From contig JALPRQ010000001.1 in assembly GCA_023630215.1 (NCBI GenBank), positions 1,922,001 through 1,986,000 of the forward strand: a stretch of DNA of 64,000 bases, given 5' to 3'. Shown here in pieces: positions 1 to 8,395 of the stretch; the first letter of the stretch is position 1, and each line of letters starts with the position of its first letter. The notes beneath the pieces are model-generated. The model had not been told where the DNA came from. It searched no databases and saw only the letters and a list, made by a program, of their open reading frames with translations. The position numbers were made by a program, and so were the translations under genes. Source of the stretch: Rhodobacteraceae bacterium NBU2976. Lineage in GTDB: Bacteria > Pseudomonadota > Alphaproteobacteria > Rhodobacterales > Rhodobacteraceae.

Positions 1-1
1 G

Positions 2-661
2 CTGATGGGACAGCGCGTTGTCTATGTGATGACACACGATTCAATCGGATTGGGCGAAGACGGCCCCACCCATCAGCCGATCGAACAGTTGGCTTCGTTG
101 CGGGCGACACCGAACATGTATGTGTTCCGTCCCGCGGACACGGTGGAAACTGCCGAGGCATGGGAATTGGCCCTGTCCGCACAGGGGACACCGTCCGTTT
201 TGTCGCTGACGCGTCAGAATTTGCCGACCGTTCGGACCAAACATACCAACAAGAACCTGACGGCCATGGGGGGGTATGTTTTGGCTGATGCGGACGCGAA
301 GCGGCAGGTGATCCTGATCGCAACCGGATCCGAAGTTGAAATCGCCATGGATGCCAAAGCCGCACTGGAAGCCAAGGGCATTGGCACGCGGGTCGTATCC
401 ATGCCATGTTGGGAGCTTTTCGAAGCGCAGGATGAAGCCTATCGCAAGCGCGTTCTGCCCGCGGGTTCAGTCCGCATCGGGATCGAAGCCGCGTCCGGGT
501 TCGGCTGGGATAAATGGTTGACCGGCGAACGTGGCAATTCCAAAAAGGCGGCTTTTGTCGGGATGGAAGGGTTCGGGGCATCCGGCCCGATCGAAGACCT
601 GTACAAACATTTCGGAATCACGGCAGAAGCGGTCGTCGCCAAGGCCGAAGCGCTGCTGTAG
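2..661 (+). CDS. tkt: Transketolase, C-terminal part (left-truncated by window)
   Basis: The reading frame is open to the left edge, so only about 219 residues of a protein that is usually near 660 are present. The piece begins inside the pyrimidine-binding domain, with the transketolase motif [16 protein letters not shown], and continues through the C-terminal domain ([20 protein letters not shown]) to a TAG stop. Transketolase is a cytosolic, thiamine-diphosphate enzyme that moves two-carbon units between sugar phosphates in the pentose phosphate and Calvin pathways. A hairpin follows the stop. The family call is certain; the start lies outside the window. Confidence 0.97.
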   Translation: MMGQRVVYVMTHDSIGLGEDGPTHQPIEQLASLRATPNMYVFRPADTVETAEAWELALSAQGTPSVLSLTRQNLPTVRTKHTNKNLTAMGGYVLADADAKRQVILIATGSEVEIAMDAKAALEAKGIGTRVVSMPCWELFEAQDEAYRKRVLPAGSVRIGIEAASGFGWDKWLTGERGNSKKAAFVGMEGFGASGPIEDLYKHFGITAEAVVAKAEALL

Positions 662-672
662 GTGATTTTGTT

Positions 673-716
673 AACGCGATCGAAGGAATGCCCGGCGAAA
701 GTCGGGTATTCGCGTT
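673..716 (+). terminator. Hairpin after transketolase
   Basis: Arms AACGCG (673-678) and CGCGTT (711-716) enclose a second helix, AATGCCCG against CGGGTATT, with one G-T pair. It lies 12 bases after the transketolase stop. No T-run follows, so it may be a 3' end stabiliser or a weak or Rho-assisted terminator rather than a classic intrinsic one. Confidence 0.45.
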
Positions 717-749
717 GAGTGATAGCGGCTGGTAGGCAGCAATGGTCTG

Positions 750-899
750 ATGGACAATAAAACGGCCCTTTTTCTGGTGATTGTGATTGTCGGTGTGGTT
801 GTCGCCGATCTTTACTTTCTGGAATTTGATCTGCTGCAATTCCTGTTTCGCCGCCTGACACAATTCACTGATTGGCTTGCCTTCTGGCGCAAGATTTAA
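750..899 (+). CDS. 49-residue single-helix membrane microprotein
   Basis: An ATG at 750 opens a 49-codon frame that ends at TAA 897-899. The product starts MDNKTALFLVIVIVGVVVAD: a short polar N-terminus, one strongly hydrophobic helix (about residues 6-24), then an amphipathic aromatic-rich tail (FRRLTQFTDWLAFWRK). The likely location is the inner membrane with a basic, tryptophan-bearing tail at the membrane face. It lies between tkt and ftsB on the same strand, with no strong ribosome binding site visible. I do not recognise a named family. The regular codon pattern and the clean amphipathic design argue for a real gene, but at this length chance cannot be excluded. Confidence 0.65.
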   Translation: MDNKTALFLVIVIVGVVVADLYFLEFDLLQFLFRRLTQFTDWLAFWRKI

Positions 900-920
900 C
901 CCCGACAAAAAAAATTCCTC

Positions 921-960
921 GCGAATCAGTTTAGGGATTCACAAGGCGAATCACTTGTGA
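921..960. promoter_or_regulatory. Operator-like repeat cluster upstream of ftsB
   Basis: The 7-base inverted repeat TCACAAG / CTTGTGA (939-945 and 954-960) has an 8-base spacer. The spacer contains GCGAATCA, which is a direct copy of 921-928. It sits 50-90 bases before the ftsB GTG start. The shape suggests a dimeric regulator site; no regulator can be named from the sequence. Confidence 0.35.
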
Positions 961-1008
961 CATGATTCGGGTCAGAGGCGGCGAACGCCCGACTGACGAG
1001 GCAGATAA

Positions 1009-1311
1009 GTGGAACAGGTTAGCGCAAAATCCGGATTTTTCGGACTGATTGCATCAACATTGGTGATCGCCGGTGTTGGCCTGTTCGGTTATGCGGGATT
1101 GCAGGGCGAATATGGGATGTTCCGCCTGTTTCAGGTGGAGGCACAAGAAGCCCAGCTGCAAAAGACGCTGGACGAAGTGCAATCCCAACGGATCGAGCTG
1201 GAAAACCGTACGATGCGGCTGTCCAACGATTATCTGGATCTGGATCTGCTGGATGAACAAGCCCGCAAAGTCCTGGGGATGGCCCGGGGCGACGAGATTA
1301 TCATCCGTTGA
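1009..1311 (+). CDS. ftsB: FtsB/DivIC-type septum formation initiator
   Basis: A 100-residue bitopic protein. A short cytoplasmic N-terminus is followed by a transmembrane helix (about residues 10-30, FFGLIASTLVIAGVGLFGYA) and a periplasmic coiled coil (about 40-80), then a conserved end around LLDEQARKVLGMARGDEIII. FtsB-type proteins join FtsQ and FtsL in the divisome. The start is GTG at 1009; the preceding GAGGCAGATAA contains a weak ribosome site. In many alphaproteobacteria this gene stands directly before pdhA, as here apart from one inserted kinase gene. Family assignment is good; the symbol follows alphaproteobacterial usage (DivIC family). Confidence 0.88.
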   Translation: MEQVSAKSGFFGLIASTLVIAGVGLFGYAGLQGEYGMFRLFQVEAQEAQLQKTLDEVQSQRIELENRTMRLSNDYLDLDLLDEQARKVLGMARGDEIIIR

Positions 1312-1341
1312 CCTTTTCCCCAGCGTGAGGTTGGGTTCAGG

Positions 1342-2109
1342 ATGGCAGACGAAATCCCCCTCTCTGGCGGTAACGTGAATACGGGCGTTGTGCGCGTGGG
1401 TGACACGGTGCGTCGTGCTGTTGGCCCCTATTCCGATAACGTGCATCACTTGTTGAAACATCTAAAGGAGAGCGGCTTCGGGTATTCCCCTCGGTTCCTT
1501 GGGATTGACGAGAACGGGCGCGAGATACTGTCTTTTATCGACGGTAGCGCGGAGTTTCCCAGTGACATGTGGACGAAGGATCGCGCCCTAGTGCGGGCGG
1601 CCAAGATGCTGCGCGCCTTTCATGACGCAACTTTGCCACTTCTGCACTTGCCAGTAGAAGGCTGGGCGTTTGCGCATCCCAAGCGCGAAGTCATCTGCCA
1701 CAATGATTTCGCGCCCTACAACATGATCTTTCAGGAGGGTATGCCAGTTGGCATAGTTGACTTTGATCTTGCCGGCCCGGGTCCGCGGTTAAGGGATTTG
1801 GCATATCTAACCTATTGGATGGTGCCGCTGAGTTATGCGTATGTCGAATTGGAGGAGGCGCGTCGCGCGGCGGTCATTGAGCGCGTTCGGCTGATATGCC
1901 GGACATATGGGACGGTGGAGTACACGGCGTTGCTGGATATGGTGGCTGAGGTTCTGGCGCACATGGCCGACCCCAACGCCGCCGCGCAGATGATCGGGGG
2001 GGAAGCGGCTGGGCGTCTGGCGGACGGTGGACATTTTGACCATTGGGCGCAGCAGTCGAAAATGTTTGATCAGAACCGCGAACAGATTCTCCACAAGCTG
2101 ACCGAGTAA
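1342..2109 (+). CDS. APH/choline kinase-fold phosphotransferase
   Basis: A 255-residue protein with the C-terminal signature of the aminoglycoside phosphotransferase superfamily: VICHNDFAPYNMIF (catalytic loop HxDxxxxN variant, about residues 117-130) and GIVDFDLAGPGPRLRDLAYL (metal-binding DFD, about 137-156). The N-terminal lobe is short and its nucleotide loop is not obvious (GVVRVGDTVRRAVGPYS is the likely beginning). Such enzymes phosphorylate small molecules (aminoglycosides, choline, homoserine, fructosamine, methylthioribose); the substrate here cannot be told. It lies 30 bases after ftsB and before the pdhA promoter, in a place where many relatives have no gene. The family is secure; resistance is not implied. 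Confidence 0.85.
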   Translation: MADEIPLSGGNVNTGVVRVGDTVRRAVGPYSDNVHHLLKHLKESGFGYSPRFLGIDENGREILSFIDGSAEFPSDMWTKDRALVRAAKMLRAFHDATLPLLHLPVEGWAFAHPKREVICHNDFAPYNMIFQEGMPVGIVDFDLAGPGPRLRDLAYLTYWMVPLSYAYVELEEARRAAVIERVRLICRTYGTVEYTALLDMVAEVLAHMADPNAAAQMIGGEAAGRLADGGHFDHWAQQSKMFDQNREQILHKLTE

Positions 2110-2152
2110 CAGCGATTTTTCTGACCCCTTAAAATAAAGGGAAAAAATCCGC

Positions 2153-2181
2153 GTGACCTTCCCTTTCCCATGGGTTACAAT
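2153..2181 (+). promoter_or_regulatory. Predicted pdhA promoter
   Basis: GTGACC (2153-2158), a 17-base spacer and TACAAT (2176-2181) fit a housekeeping sigma-70 promoter. It would give a leader of roughly 30 bases before the pdhA ATG at 2217, which carries the ribosome site GAAGGAGAG. This places the pdh operon under its own promoter, after the kinase gene. Confidence 0.55.
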
Positions 2182-2216
2182 AATAGTTCAATATTAAACT
2201 TCTTGAAGGAGAGCCC

Positions 2217-3218
2217 ATGGCTGCCAAGAAGCCGAATGTGTCGAAGGATGAGCTCCTCGAATATTATCGCGAAATGTTGTTGATCCGCCGGTTCGAAGAA
2301 AAAGCGGGGCAATTATACGGGATGGGTCAGATTGGGGGCTTCTGCCACCTCTATATCGGTCAGGAAGCCGTTGTGGTCGGACTGGAAGCCACAGCCAAAG
2401 ATGGCGATCAACGTATCACGTCTTATCGCGATCACGGGCATATGCTGGCCTGCGGGATGGACCCCAAAGGTGTGATGGCCGAATTGACCGGACGCGAGGG
2501 TGGCTATTCCAAGGGCAAAGGTGGCTCTATGCACATGTTCTCTAAGGAGAAGGATTTTTACGGTGGCCACGGGATCGTCGCCGCGCAGGTTCCGCTTGGC
2601 ACGGGGCTGGCCTTTGCGAACAAGTACAAAGGCAATGACAACGTGACCTTTACCTATTTCGGCGATGGCGCAGCCAACCAAGGTCAGATTTACGAAAGTT
2701 ACAACATGGCGTCTTTGTGGAAGCTGCCTGTTGTCTATGTGATCGAAAACAACAAATACGCGATGGGAACCAGCCAGCAGCGCGCGTCATCTTCCCCCAA
2801 ACTTTATACGCGTGGGGAAGCGTTCAGCATTCCCGGCGAGGAAGTTGACGGAATGGACGTGCTGGCAGTGAAAGCCGCTGGTGAGAAAGCGGTCGCGCAC
2901 TGTCGTGCCGGCAAAGGTCCGTATATTCTAGAGATGAGCACGTATCGCTATCGCGGACATTCCATGTCCGATCCGGCAAAATACCGGACGCGTGAAGAGG
3001 TGCAGAAAATGCGCGAGGAGCATGATCCCATCGAACAGGTCCGTAAGATTCTGTTGACGGGTGATCACGCCTCTGAAGACGATCTGAAAGATATCGACAA
3101 AGATATCAAGAAAGTGGTGGCCGAAGCCGCCGACTTTGCCGTTGAAAGCCCCGAGCCGGATGTGTCCGAGCTTTGGACAGATATCTACGCCAAGGAAATC
3201 CCACAGGAGGCAGTGTAA
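2217..3218 (+). CDS. pdhA: Pyruvate dehydrogenase E1 component, alpha subunit
   Basis: A 333-residue E1alpha. The thiamine-diphosphate motif runs from [13 protein letters not shown] to [11 protein letters not shown], and the conserved loop [13 protein letters not shown] follows near residue 245. The protein decarboxylates pyruvate together with PdhB and passes the hydroxyethyl group to lipoyl domains of the pyruvate dehydrogenase complex in the cytosol. Its stop overlaps the pdhB start by one base, so the two subunits are probably translationally coupled. The length is normal for the heterotetrameric E1 of alphaproteobacteria. A strong ribosome site (AAGGAGAG) precedes the ATG. Confidence 0.98.
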   Translation: MAAKKPNVSKDELLEYYREMLLIRRFEEKAGQLYGMGQIGGFCHLYIGQEAVVVGLEATAKDGDQRITSYRDHGHMLACGMDPKGVMAELTGREGGYSKGKGGSMHMFSKEKDFYGGHGIVAAQVPLGTGLAFANKYKGNDNVTFTYFGDGAANQGQIYESYNMASLWKLPVVYVIENNKYAMGTSQQRASSSPKLYTRGEAFSIPGEEVDGMDVLAVKAAGEKAVAHCRAGKGPYILEMSTYRYRGHSMSDPAKYRTREEVQKMREEHDPIEQVRKILLTGDHASEDDLKDIDKDIKKVVAEAADFAVESPEPDVSELWTDIYAKEIPQEAV

Positions 3219-4594
3219 TGGCGACCAATATCCTGATGCCCGCGCTGTCCCCGACGATGGAAGAAGGCACGCTCGCCAAATGGCACGTGAAGGAAGGTGA
3301 CACGGTCAGCTCCGGCGATGTCATTGCGGAAATTGAAACCGACAAGGCCACGATGGAATTCGAAGCCGTTGACGAGGGTGTCATTGGCAAGATCGTTGTC
3401 GCCGAAGGCACCGAAGGCGTAAAAGTTAACGACGTGATCGCTGTGCTGGTAGAAGATGGCGAAGAGGTTGGCGACGTGGAATCCCCTGCCCCGAAAGCCG
3501 AGACCAAAGCGGTCGAAGCGTCACCAACCGAACCAGACGAACCCGCCGTTGCCTCACCACAAGCGGAACCGGTTGCCGTACCGGACGAGCCGGAGCTGCC
3601 CGAAGGCACGACCTTCAAGCAAATGACGGTCCGCGAAGCATTGAACGCCGCCATGGCCGAAGAAATGCGCCGTGATCAAGACGTGTTCCTGATGGGCGAA
3701 GAAGTGGCGCAATATCAGGGCGCTTACAAGATTTCACAAGGGTTGCTGGATGAATTTGGCGACAAGCGTGTGATTGACACGCCGATCACTGAACATGGTT
3801 TTGCAGGTTTGGGTGTCGGGGCAGCTTTTGGTGGTCTGAAACCGATTGTCGAGTTCATGACCTTCAACTTCGCCATGCAGGCGATGGATCAGATTATCAA
3901 CTCGGCGGCGAAGACGCTTTATATGTCGGGCGGCCAGATGGGATGTCCAATAGTGTTCCGCGGCCCGAACGGCGCTGCAGCCCGTGTAGGAGCGCAGCAC
4001 AGTCAGGATTACGCTGCGTGGTACGCGCATATTCCGGGGCTGAAGGTTGTGATGCCCTATACGGCGGCGGACGCCAAAGGGCTTCTGAAATCGGCGATCC
4101 GTGACCCGAACCCGGTGATTTTCCTTGAAAACGAGATTCTTTATGGGCGCACGTTTGATGTGCCCGAAATCGATGATTACACCGTTCCCATTGGCAAGGC
4201 AAAAATCGCCCGCATAGGGGATGATGTGACCATCGTCAGCTTCGGGATCGGGATGCAATATGCCATGGAAGCGGCGGATAAGTTGGCTGCTGATGGCATA
4301 TCTGCCGAGGTCGTAGACCTGCGTAGCTTGCGCCCGATGGACACGGAAACGGTGATAAACTCCGTCAAGAAAACCAACCGCTGTGTGACTGTTGAGGAAG
4401 GCTTTCCGGTGGGGTCCATCGGCAACCATATCTCGGCCGTTTTGATGGAGCAGGCGTTCGATTACCTGGATGCACCGGTCATCAATTGCACGGGCAAGGA
4501 CGTTCCGATGCCCTATGCGGCAAACCTTGAAAAACTGGCGCTGGTTACCACTGACGAGGTTATCGAAGCCGTCAATAAAGTTACCTACCGCTAA
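3218..4594 (+). CDS. pdhB: Pyruvate dehydrogenase E1 component, beta subunit with N-terminal lipoyl domain
   Basis: A 458-residue fusion. Residues 1-82 form a biotinyl/lipoyl domain with the modified lysine K43 in [11 protein letters not shown]. Residues 83-130 form an acidic, Pro/Ala-rich linker. From about 135 onward lies the E1beta transketolase fold ([43 protein letters not shown]). I chose the ATG at 3218, after CAGGAGG, because it begins exactly at the lipoyl domain; a longer frame from 3173 would run inside pdhA. E1beta subunits carrying a lipoyl domain are known in alphaproteobacteria. It is followed after 12 bases by pdhC. Confidence 0.98.
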   Translation: MATNILMPALSPTMEEGTLAKWHVKEGDTVSSGDVIAEIETDKATMEFEAVDEGVIGKIVVAEGTEGVKVNDVIAVLVEDGEEVGDVESPAPKAETKAVEASPTEPDEPAVASPQAEPVAVPDEPELPEGTTFKQMTVREALNAAMAEEMRRDQDVFLMGEEVAQYQGAYKISQGLLDEFGDKRVIDTPITEHGFAGLGVGAAFGGLKPIVEFMTFNFAMQAMDQIINSAAKTLYMSGGQMGCPIVFRGPNGAAARVGAQHSQDYAAWYAHIPGLKVVMPYTAADAKGLLKSAIRDPNPVIFLENEILYGRTFDVPEIDDYTVPIGKAKIARIGDDVTIVSFGIGMQYAMEAADKLAADGISAEVVDLRSLRPMDTETVINSVKKTNRCVTVEEGFPVGSIGNHISAVLMEQAFDYLDAPVINCTGKDVPMPYAANLEKLALVTTDEVIEAVNKVTYR

Positions 4595-4606
4595 GGAGAG
4601 CACGCA

Positions 4607-5905
4607 ATGCCGATCAATATCCTGATGCCCGCGCTTTCCCCGACAATGGAGGAAGGGACTCTGGCAAAATGGCACGTCAAGGAAGGGGATGACGTATCCT
4701 CGGGTGACGTGATTGCCGAGATTGAAACCGACAAAGCGACGATGGAATTCGAAGCCGTTGACGAGGGCAAAGTTGGCAAAATCGTTGTGGCGGAAGGGAC
4801 CGAAGGTGTGAAGGTCAATGACTTGATCGCAGTGTTGCTGGAAGATGGCGAAAGCACGGATGATATTTCTGACGCGCCAGCGCCGAAACCGGCAGCCAAG
4901 GCAGAAGAAGCCCCAAAGGAAGAACCGAAAGCCGACAAACCAACTGAACCCGCAAAATCCCCTGAAAGCACCGGTAAAGCCGCCCCTGCCCCAAAAACAG
5001 GAGGACGGATCTTTGCCTCACCATTGGCGCGGCGGATTGCGGCGGACAAAGGCATCGACCTGACGAAAGTTGATGGAACGGGCCCCAAAGGTCGAATTGT
5101 AAAGGCAGATATCGAAAGCTACCGGCCCGCAGCCAGCGGCGAAGAAACACATGCGTCTCCGCCACTTGCCAGCAGTGCCAGCAGCGACACTATCAAGAAA
5201 ATGTATGCAGATCGCGAGTTTGAGGAAGTCACCCTCGACGGGATGCGCAAAACGATTGCGGCGCGCCTGACCGAGGCGAAACAGACAATTCCGCATTTCT
5301 ATCTGCGTCGCGACATTAAACTGGATGCCTTGCTTGCCTTCCGCTCGCAACTGAACAAACAGTTGGAAAGCAAAGGCGTGAAATTGTCGGTGAATGATTT
5401 CATCATCAAGGCTGGTGCGTTGGCGCTTCAGGACAATCCCGATTGCAATGCCGTTTGGGCGGGCGATCGCGTGCTGAAACTTAAACCCTCTGACGTGGCG
5501 GTGGCCGTTGCGATTGAAGGCGGGCTATTCACTCCGGTTCTGCGGGACGCTGAAACGCGCACCCTGTCTGACCTGTCGGCACAGATGAAAGACCTTGCTG
5601 CGAGGGCACGTGACCGCAAACTCGCCCCCCATGAATATGTCGGGGGCAGCTTTGCAATTTCCAATCTTGGCATGATGGGTATCGATAATTTCGACGCAGT
5701 GATCAACCCACCGCAAGCCTCGATTCTGGCCGTGGGTGCAGGCGTGAAAAAACCGGTTGTGAATGCAGATGGCGCGCTGGCAACCGCCACGGTTATGTCG
5801 GTAACGCTTTCGGTTGATCACAGGGTTATTGATGGTGCGCTAGGGGCAACATTCCTGGCATCGATTGTCGATTATATCGAAAATCCGCTGACGATGCTGG
5901 TATGA
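4607..5905 (+). CDS. pdhC: Dihydrolipoamide acetyltransferase (E2) of pyruvate dehydrogenase
   Basis: A 432-residue E2. It has one lipoyl domain (residues 1-82, lysine in ETDKATMEF), an Ala/Pro/Glu linker, a peripheral subunit-binding domain (about 132-170, beginning [17 protein letters not shown]) and a catalytic acyltransferase domain (about 205-432) with the active-site motif [11 protein letters not shown]. It transfers the acetyl group to CoA and forms the core of the complex. The ribosome site AAGGAGAG precedes the ATG. The E3 gene is not adjacent: lpdA lies about 45 kb away at 51463-52851. The gene converges with a small minus-strand gene whose stop begins at the next base. Confidence 0.98.
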   Translation: MPINILMPALSPTMEEGTLAKWHVKEGDDVSSGDVIAEIETDKATMEFEAVDEGKVGKIVVAEGTEGVKVNDLIAVLLEDGESTDDISDAPAPKPAAKAEEAPKEEPKADKPTEPAKSPESTGKAAPAPKTGGRIFASPLARRIAADKGIDLTKVDGTGPKGRIVKADIESYRPAASGEETHASPPLASSASSDTIKKMYADREFEEVTLDGMRKTIAARLTEAKQTIPHFYLRRDIKLDALLAFRSQLNKQLESKGVKLSVNDFIIKAGALALQDNPDCNAVWAGDRVLKLKPSDVAVAVAIEGGLFTPVLRDAETRTLSDLSAQMKDLAARARDRKLAPHEYVGGSFAISNLGMMGIDNFDAVINPPQASILAVGAGVKKPVVNADGALATATVMSVTLSVDHRVIDGALGATFLASIVDYIENPLTMLV

Positions 5906-6058
5906 TTATTCCGAGAGCGTTGGGGGAGCAGAGACATCAGCGACCGGGGCGGATGGACCAAAATTCGTCCCAAAAGCTGCCCAAATGGCCAGCAGAATGA
6001 TCGCTACCGAACATACGATTGCAAGCGTATTCTTCAAATCTGTACTCTCTGCACCCAT
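5906..6058 (-). CDS. 50-residue single-helix membrane microprotein
   Basis: ATG at 6058 (minus strand), stop TAA at 5906-5908. The 50-residue product begins MGAESTDLKNTLAIVCSVAI. It has a polar N-terminus, one transmembrane helix (about residues 11-29), then a Pro/Ala-rich tail ending PPTLSE. An AGGGA ribosome site lies about nine bases upstream of the ATG. The gene abuts pdhC tail to tail with no spare base between the stops. I do not recognise a named family. The ribosome site, helix and soluble tail make it a likely real gene. Confidence 0.6.
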   Translation of the reverse strand: MGAESTDLKNTLAIVCSVAIILLAIWAAFGTNFGPSAPVADVSAPPTLSE

Positions 6059-6183
6059 TATGCGATCCCTAGCTTGTGTCCCTACATGCTATTCACCGCC
6101 CCAACACCTCGGCCCACTTACGTTAACAGTTCGTCAAGAATGTGGCAGACCAGCGGAAAATCGATTTTGGGAGATAAATTTTT

Positions 6184-6275
6184 GAAAAAGCAAGATTTCA
6201 AGGCTTTTTCCACCAATACTATTGACGAAAAACCTGTAATCTTACACTTATCGCGAGGACCGGGAGAATCCGGTC
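6184..6275 (+). promoter_or_regulatory. infC leader with two hairpins
   Basis: Within the 247 bases between the minus-strand microprotein and infC there are two perfect helices: GAAAAAGC / GCTTTTTC (6184-6191 and 6213-6220), which resembles a terminator on either strand, and GACCGG / CCGGTC (6258-6263 and 6270-6275), about 30 bases before the start codon. Translation initiation factor 3 genes are often autoregulated through their leader; a role here is inference. Apart from this I see nothing in 6059-6305. Confidence 0.4.
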
Positions 6276-6305
6276 GTAATAGAAATAGTATGAAGGAGGC
6301 TTAAC

Positions 6306-6848
6306 ATAGCCCGTAGACCACACAATGCGCCGCCGACGCGCGATACCGGACCACGTATCAATGAACGTATCAGATCGGATGAAATTCGCCTGATTGGCGC
6401 TGACGGTGAGAATGTCGGCGTTGTCTCCCCCGCCAAGGGGTTGCAGATGGCCATCGATGCCGGGTTGGATCTGGTTGAAATCTCGCCGAACGCGACACCG
6501 CCTGTCTGTAAGATCATGGACTTTGGCAAATATAAATACGAACAGCAGAAACGTGAAAGCGAAGCGCGCAAAAAGCAGAAGATCATCGAGATCAAAGAGG
6601 TCAAATTCCGACCCAACACAGATACGCACGATTACGAAGTGAAAATGCGCAATGTTGTGCGGTTTCTGGAAAATGGGGACAAGGTCAAGGTCACCTTGCG
6701 GTTCCGCGGACGCGAGATGGCGCATCTTGAGCTGGGCCGAAAACTTCTGGAGCGCGTTGCCGACGATATCAGCGAAATTGGCAAGGTTGAATCCATCCCC
6801 AAAATGGAAGGCCGTCAGATGGTCATGATGATTAATCCTGGCAAATGA
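6306..6848 (+). CDS. infC: Translation initiation factor IF-3, ATA start
   Basis: A 180-residue IF-3. The N-terminal domain starts [20 protein letters not shown]; the linker helix is lysine-rich ([18 protein letters not shown]) and the C-terminal domain ends [14 protein letters not shown]-3 binds the 30S subunit and checks start-codon pairing. I place the start at ATA 6306-6308: the ribosome site GAAGGAGG ends eight bases upstream, there is no ATG, GTG or TTG in frame at the N-terminus, and the conserved IF-3 N-terminal sequence begins right there. A later ATG at 6441 would remove 45 conserved residues. Non-canonical starts are known for infC and allow IF-3 to repress its own translation. An intrinsic terminator follows. 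Confidence 0.95.
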   Translation: MARRPHNAPPTRDTGPRINERIRSDEIRLIGADGENVGVVSPAKGLQMAIDAGLDLVEISPNATPPVCKIMDFGKYKYEQQKRESEARKKQKIIEIKEVKFRPNTDTHDYEVKMRNVVRFLENGDKVKVTLRFRGREMAHLELGRKLLERVADDISEIGKVESIPKMEGRQMVMMINPGK

Positions 6849-6867
6849 TACGCCTTAAACCCTGTTT

Positions 6868-6896
6868 GAAAGCGGGCAACTTGCCCGCTTTTTCAT
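6868..6896 (+). terminator. Intrinsic terminator of infC
   Basis: AAGCGGGC - AACTT - GCCCGCTT followed by TTT, 22 bases after the infC stop. A strong eight-base stem with a T-run on the plus strand. Confidence 0.9.
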
Positions 6897-6930
6897 TTTG
6901 TTACCGGAAAAATCGAAATAGATTCGGATC

Positions 6931-7815
6931 ATGACGCGATCACAGAACATCTATTATGCTGTCGAATATGCACTCGTCCGGCTTTTGCTAGGCCTGCTGA
7001 GGGCTTTTCCGGTCAGGATACGCCTGTCACTTGGGGCACGCGCTTTAGGGCGGATATTGCAAAGCTCGCGTAATGCGCGCAGGAGGGTTTACCAGAACCT
7101 GCGCTATATCTATCCCGAATTGTCATCGCACGAACATGACGAAATCTTCCGGGAGGTCTGCCAGACCTTTAGCCATACTCTGATCGAAATTCTGAACAAT
7201 GATGCGTATGGCCCGCTAACAGACAGGTTTCATGCCACCGGCCCGGGGTTGGAGGTTATCAATGCGCGGCCACCGAATGCGGGTTTCGTGCTGGTGTCGG
7301 GGCATTTTGGCCAATGGGATGCCGCACGACACTATCTGAAATCGCAAGGACGCGAAGTTGGGGCGGTTTATCGTCCGTCCAACAATCCCTATTTTGACAG
7401 GCTGTTCCTGAAACAGATCGGCCACGCCGGGAATCCGATTTTTGCCAAAGGACGGCGCGGAACGATGGAGATGGTGCGGCATGCCAAATCTGGCGGCGCT
7501 GTTGCGATATTGCTGGATCAGAAGTTTGGCGGCGGCGAGAAGTTGGATTTTCTGGGCAAACCGGCGACTACGTCTCTGGCAGCGGCTGAAATCGCCTTGA
7601 AATTCGATTTACCCCTAATTCCTGTTTATGGCGTACGCCGACCGGATAGCCCCGATATAGATATTATTTTTGAGGCACCGATCCCACCAACAAATGCGCG
7701 CGAAATGACACAGGCGTGCAATGACAGTTTGTCCAACATGGTGTCGCGACATCCGGGCCAATGGTATTGGTTCCATCGCCGATGGCACACCAAAAAAGGG
7801 ATGCCTGTGACGTGA
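6931..7815 (+). CDS. Lipid A-type lauroyl/myristoyl acyltransferase family protein
   Basis: A 294-residue member of the LpxL/HtrB acyltransferase family. It has an N-terminal hydrophobic anchor (about residues 13-27), the catalytic HxxxxD motif at H125-D130 in VSGHFGQWDAARHY, and the later conserved segments AILLDQKFGGGEKLDFLG and YWFHRRWH near the C-terminus. These inner-membrane enzymes transfer acyl chains from acyl-ACP to lipid A precursors on the cytoplasmic side; relatives also acylate other lipids (for example ornithine-type lipids). It stands alone after the infC terminator. The family is certain; the exact acceptor is not. Confidence 0.9.
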   Translation: MTRSQNIYYAVEYALVRLLLGLLRAFPVRIRLSLGARALGRILQSSRNARRRVYQNLRYIYPELSSHEHDEIFREVCQTFSHTLIEILNNDAYGPLTDRFHATGPGLEVINARPPNAGFVLVSGHFGQWDAARHYLKSQGREVGAVYRPSNNPYFDRLFLKQIGHAGNPIFAKGRRGTMEMVRHAKSGGAVAILLDQKFGGGEKLDFLGKPATTSLAAAEIALKFDLPLIPVYGVRRPDSPDIDIIFEAPIPPTNAREMTQACNDSLSNMVSRHPGQWYWFHRRWHTKKGMPVT

Positions 7816-8129
7816 CCTAACTAGGTTCATGATATGGTCAGGCCATGTGATGGGATGATTGTGCCCAAAAGCGTTTTTGGCAAGATATTCGAACAGCGGG
7901 AGCATGGGGTGGAGAGTGCCGCAGGTTCGTAGAAGCGCTTGCAGACGGCAAAGCCGGTAAGTGGTCGATGTAAGGGTCATTTGAGCGGCCCTGTCGAACC
8001 GCAATCGCGTTGCGATTAATACGGTCGCCGTAAGCGCACGAAAGCATTTTTTCGCGCACGCCCAAGATCAGTCTGTTCCCTCAAGAGGAAATCCGGTATG
8101 ACACATCAACATCAGGAACGGAGGTCATC
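7816..8129. other. Intergenic stretch without recognised gene
   Basis: 314 bases between the acyltransferase and a small secreted protein gene. The only structures seen are a short hairpin AATCGC-GTT-GCGATT (8003-8017) and the ribosome site GGAACGGAGG that belongs to the next gene. A minus-strand frame covering 7838-8065 has no ribosome site or recognisable protein character and was not called. The promoter of the next gene should lie here, but no clear -35/-10 pair was found. Confidence 0.5.
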
Positions 8130-8393
8130 ATGCAGTCAATTTGGGGGTCTATCGTCATTGTCGCCCTGTCCGCAGGCGCAGCCTTTTCGCAAGCCGGCGA
8201 TCCACAACAAATGATCGTGCCGATGGTGCAATCCTTTGGTTATCCCTGTGGCAAGGCGCTTTATACCGTTCCCCACAATTCGACAAACCAGACTTTTGAC
8301 CTCGTCTGTTCCGAGAATGCCAACGGGTCAGGTGCTGAACATACCTATGTTATCGACCTTTCGACGGGCACGCTGACAGTTACACCAAAATAA
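8130..8393 (+). CDS. Small secreted protein of unknown function
   Basis: An 87-residue protein with a Sec signal peptide (hydrophobic core VIVALSAGAAFS, predicted cut after AFSQA, about residue 22). The mature part has two cysteines (in YPCGKAL and LVCSENANG) that could form a disulfide in the periplasm, and an isolated beta-type C-terminus (YVIDLSTGTLTVTPK). A good ribosome site (GGAACGGAGG) precedes the ATG. It is convergent with the next gene, with two bases between stops. No family recognised; secretion is well supported. Confidence 0.75.
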   Translation: MQSIWGSIVIVALSAGAAFSQAGDPQQMIVPMVQSFGYPCGKALYTVPHNSTNQTFDLVCSENANGSGAEHTYVIDLSTGTLTVTPK

Positions 8394-8395
8394 CC

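Noticed and set aside
3106-3654. Ser/Thr-rich antisense frame over the PdhB lipoyl linker
   Set aside because: The composition is the reverse reading of the Glu/Ala/Pro linker; not a secreted repeat protein.
3734-4675. 313-codon antisense frame over pdhB
   Set aside because: Shadow of pdhB; residues reflect reverse-complemented conserved codons.
7838-8065. 75-codon minus-strand frame in the gap before 8130
   Set aside because: No ribosome site, no helix or signal, no recognisable motif.
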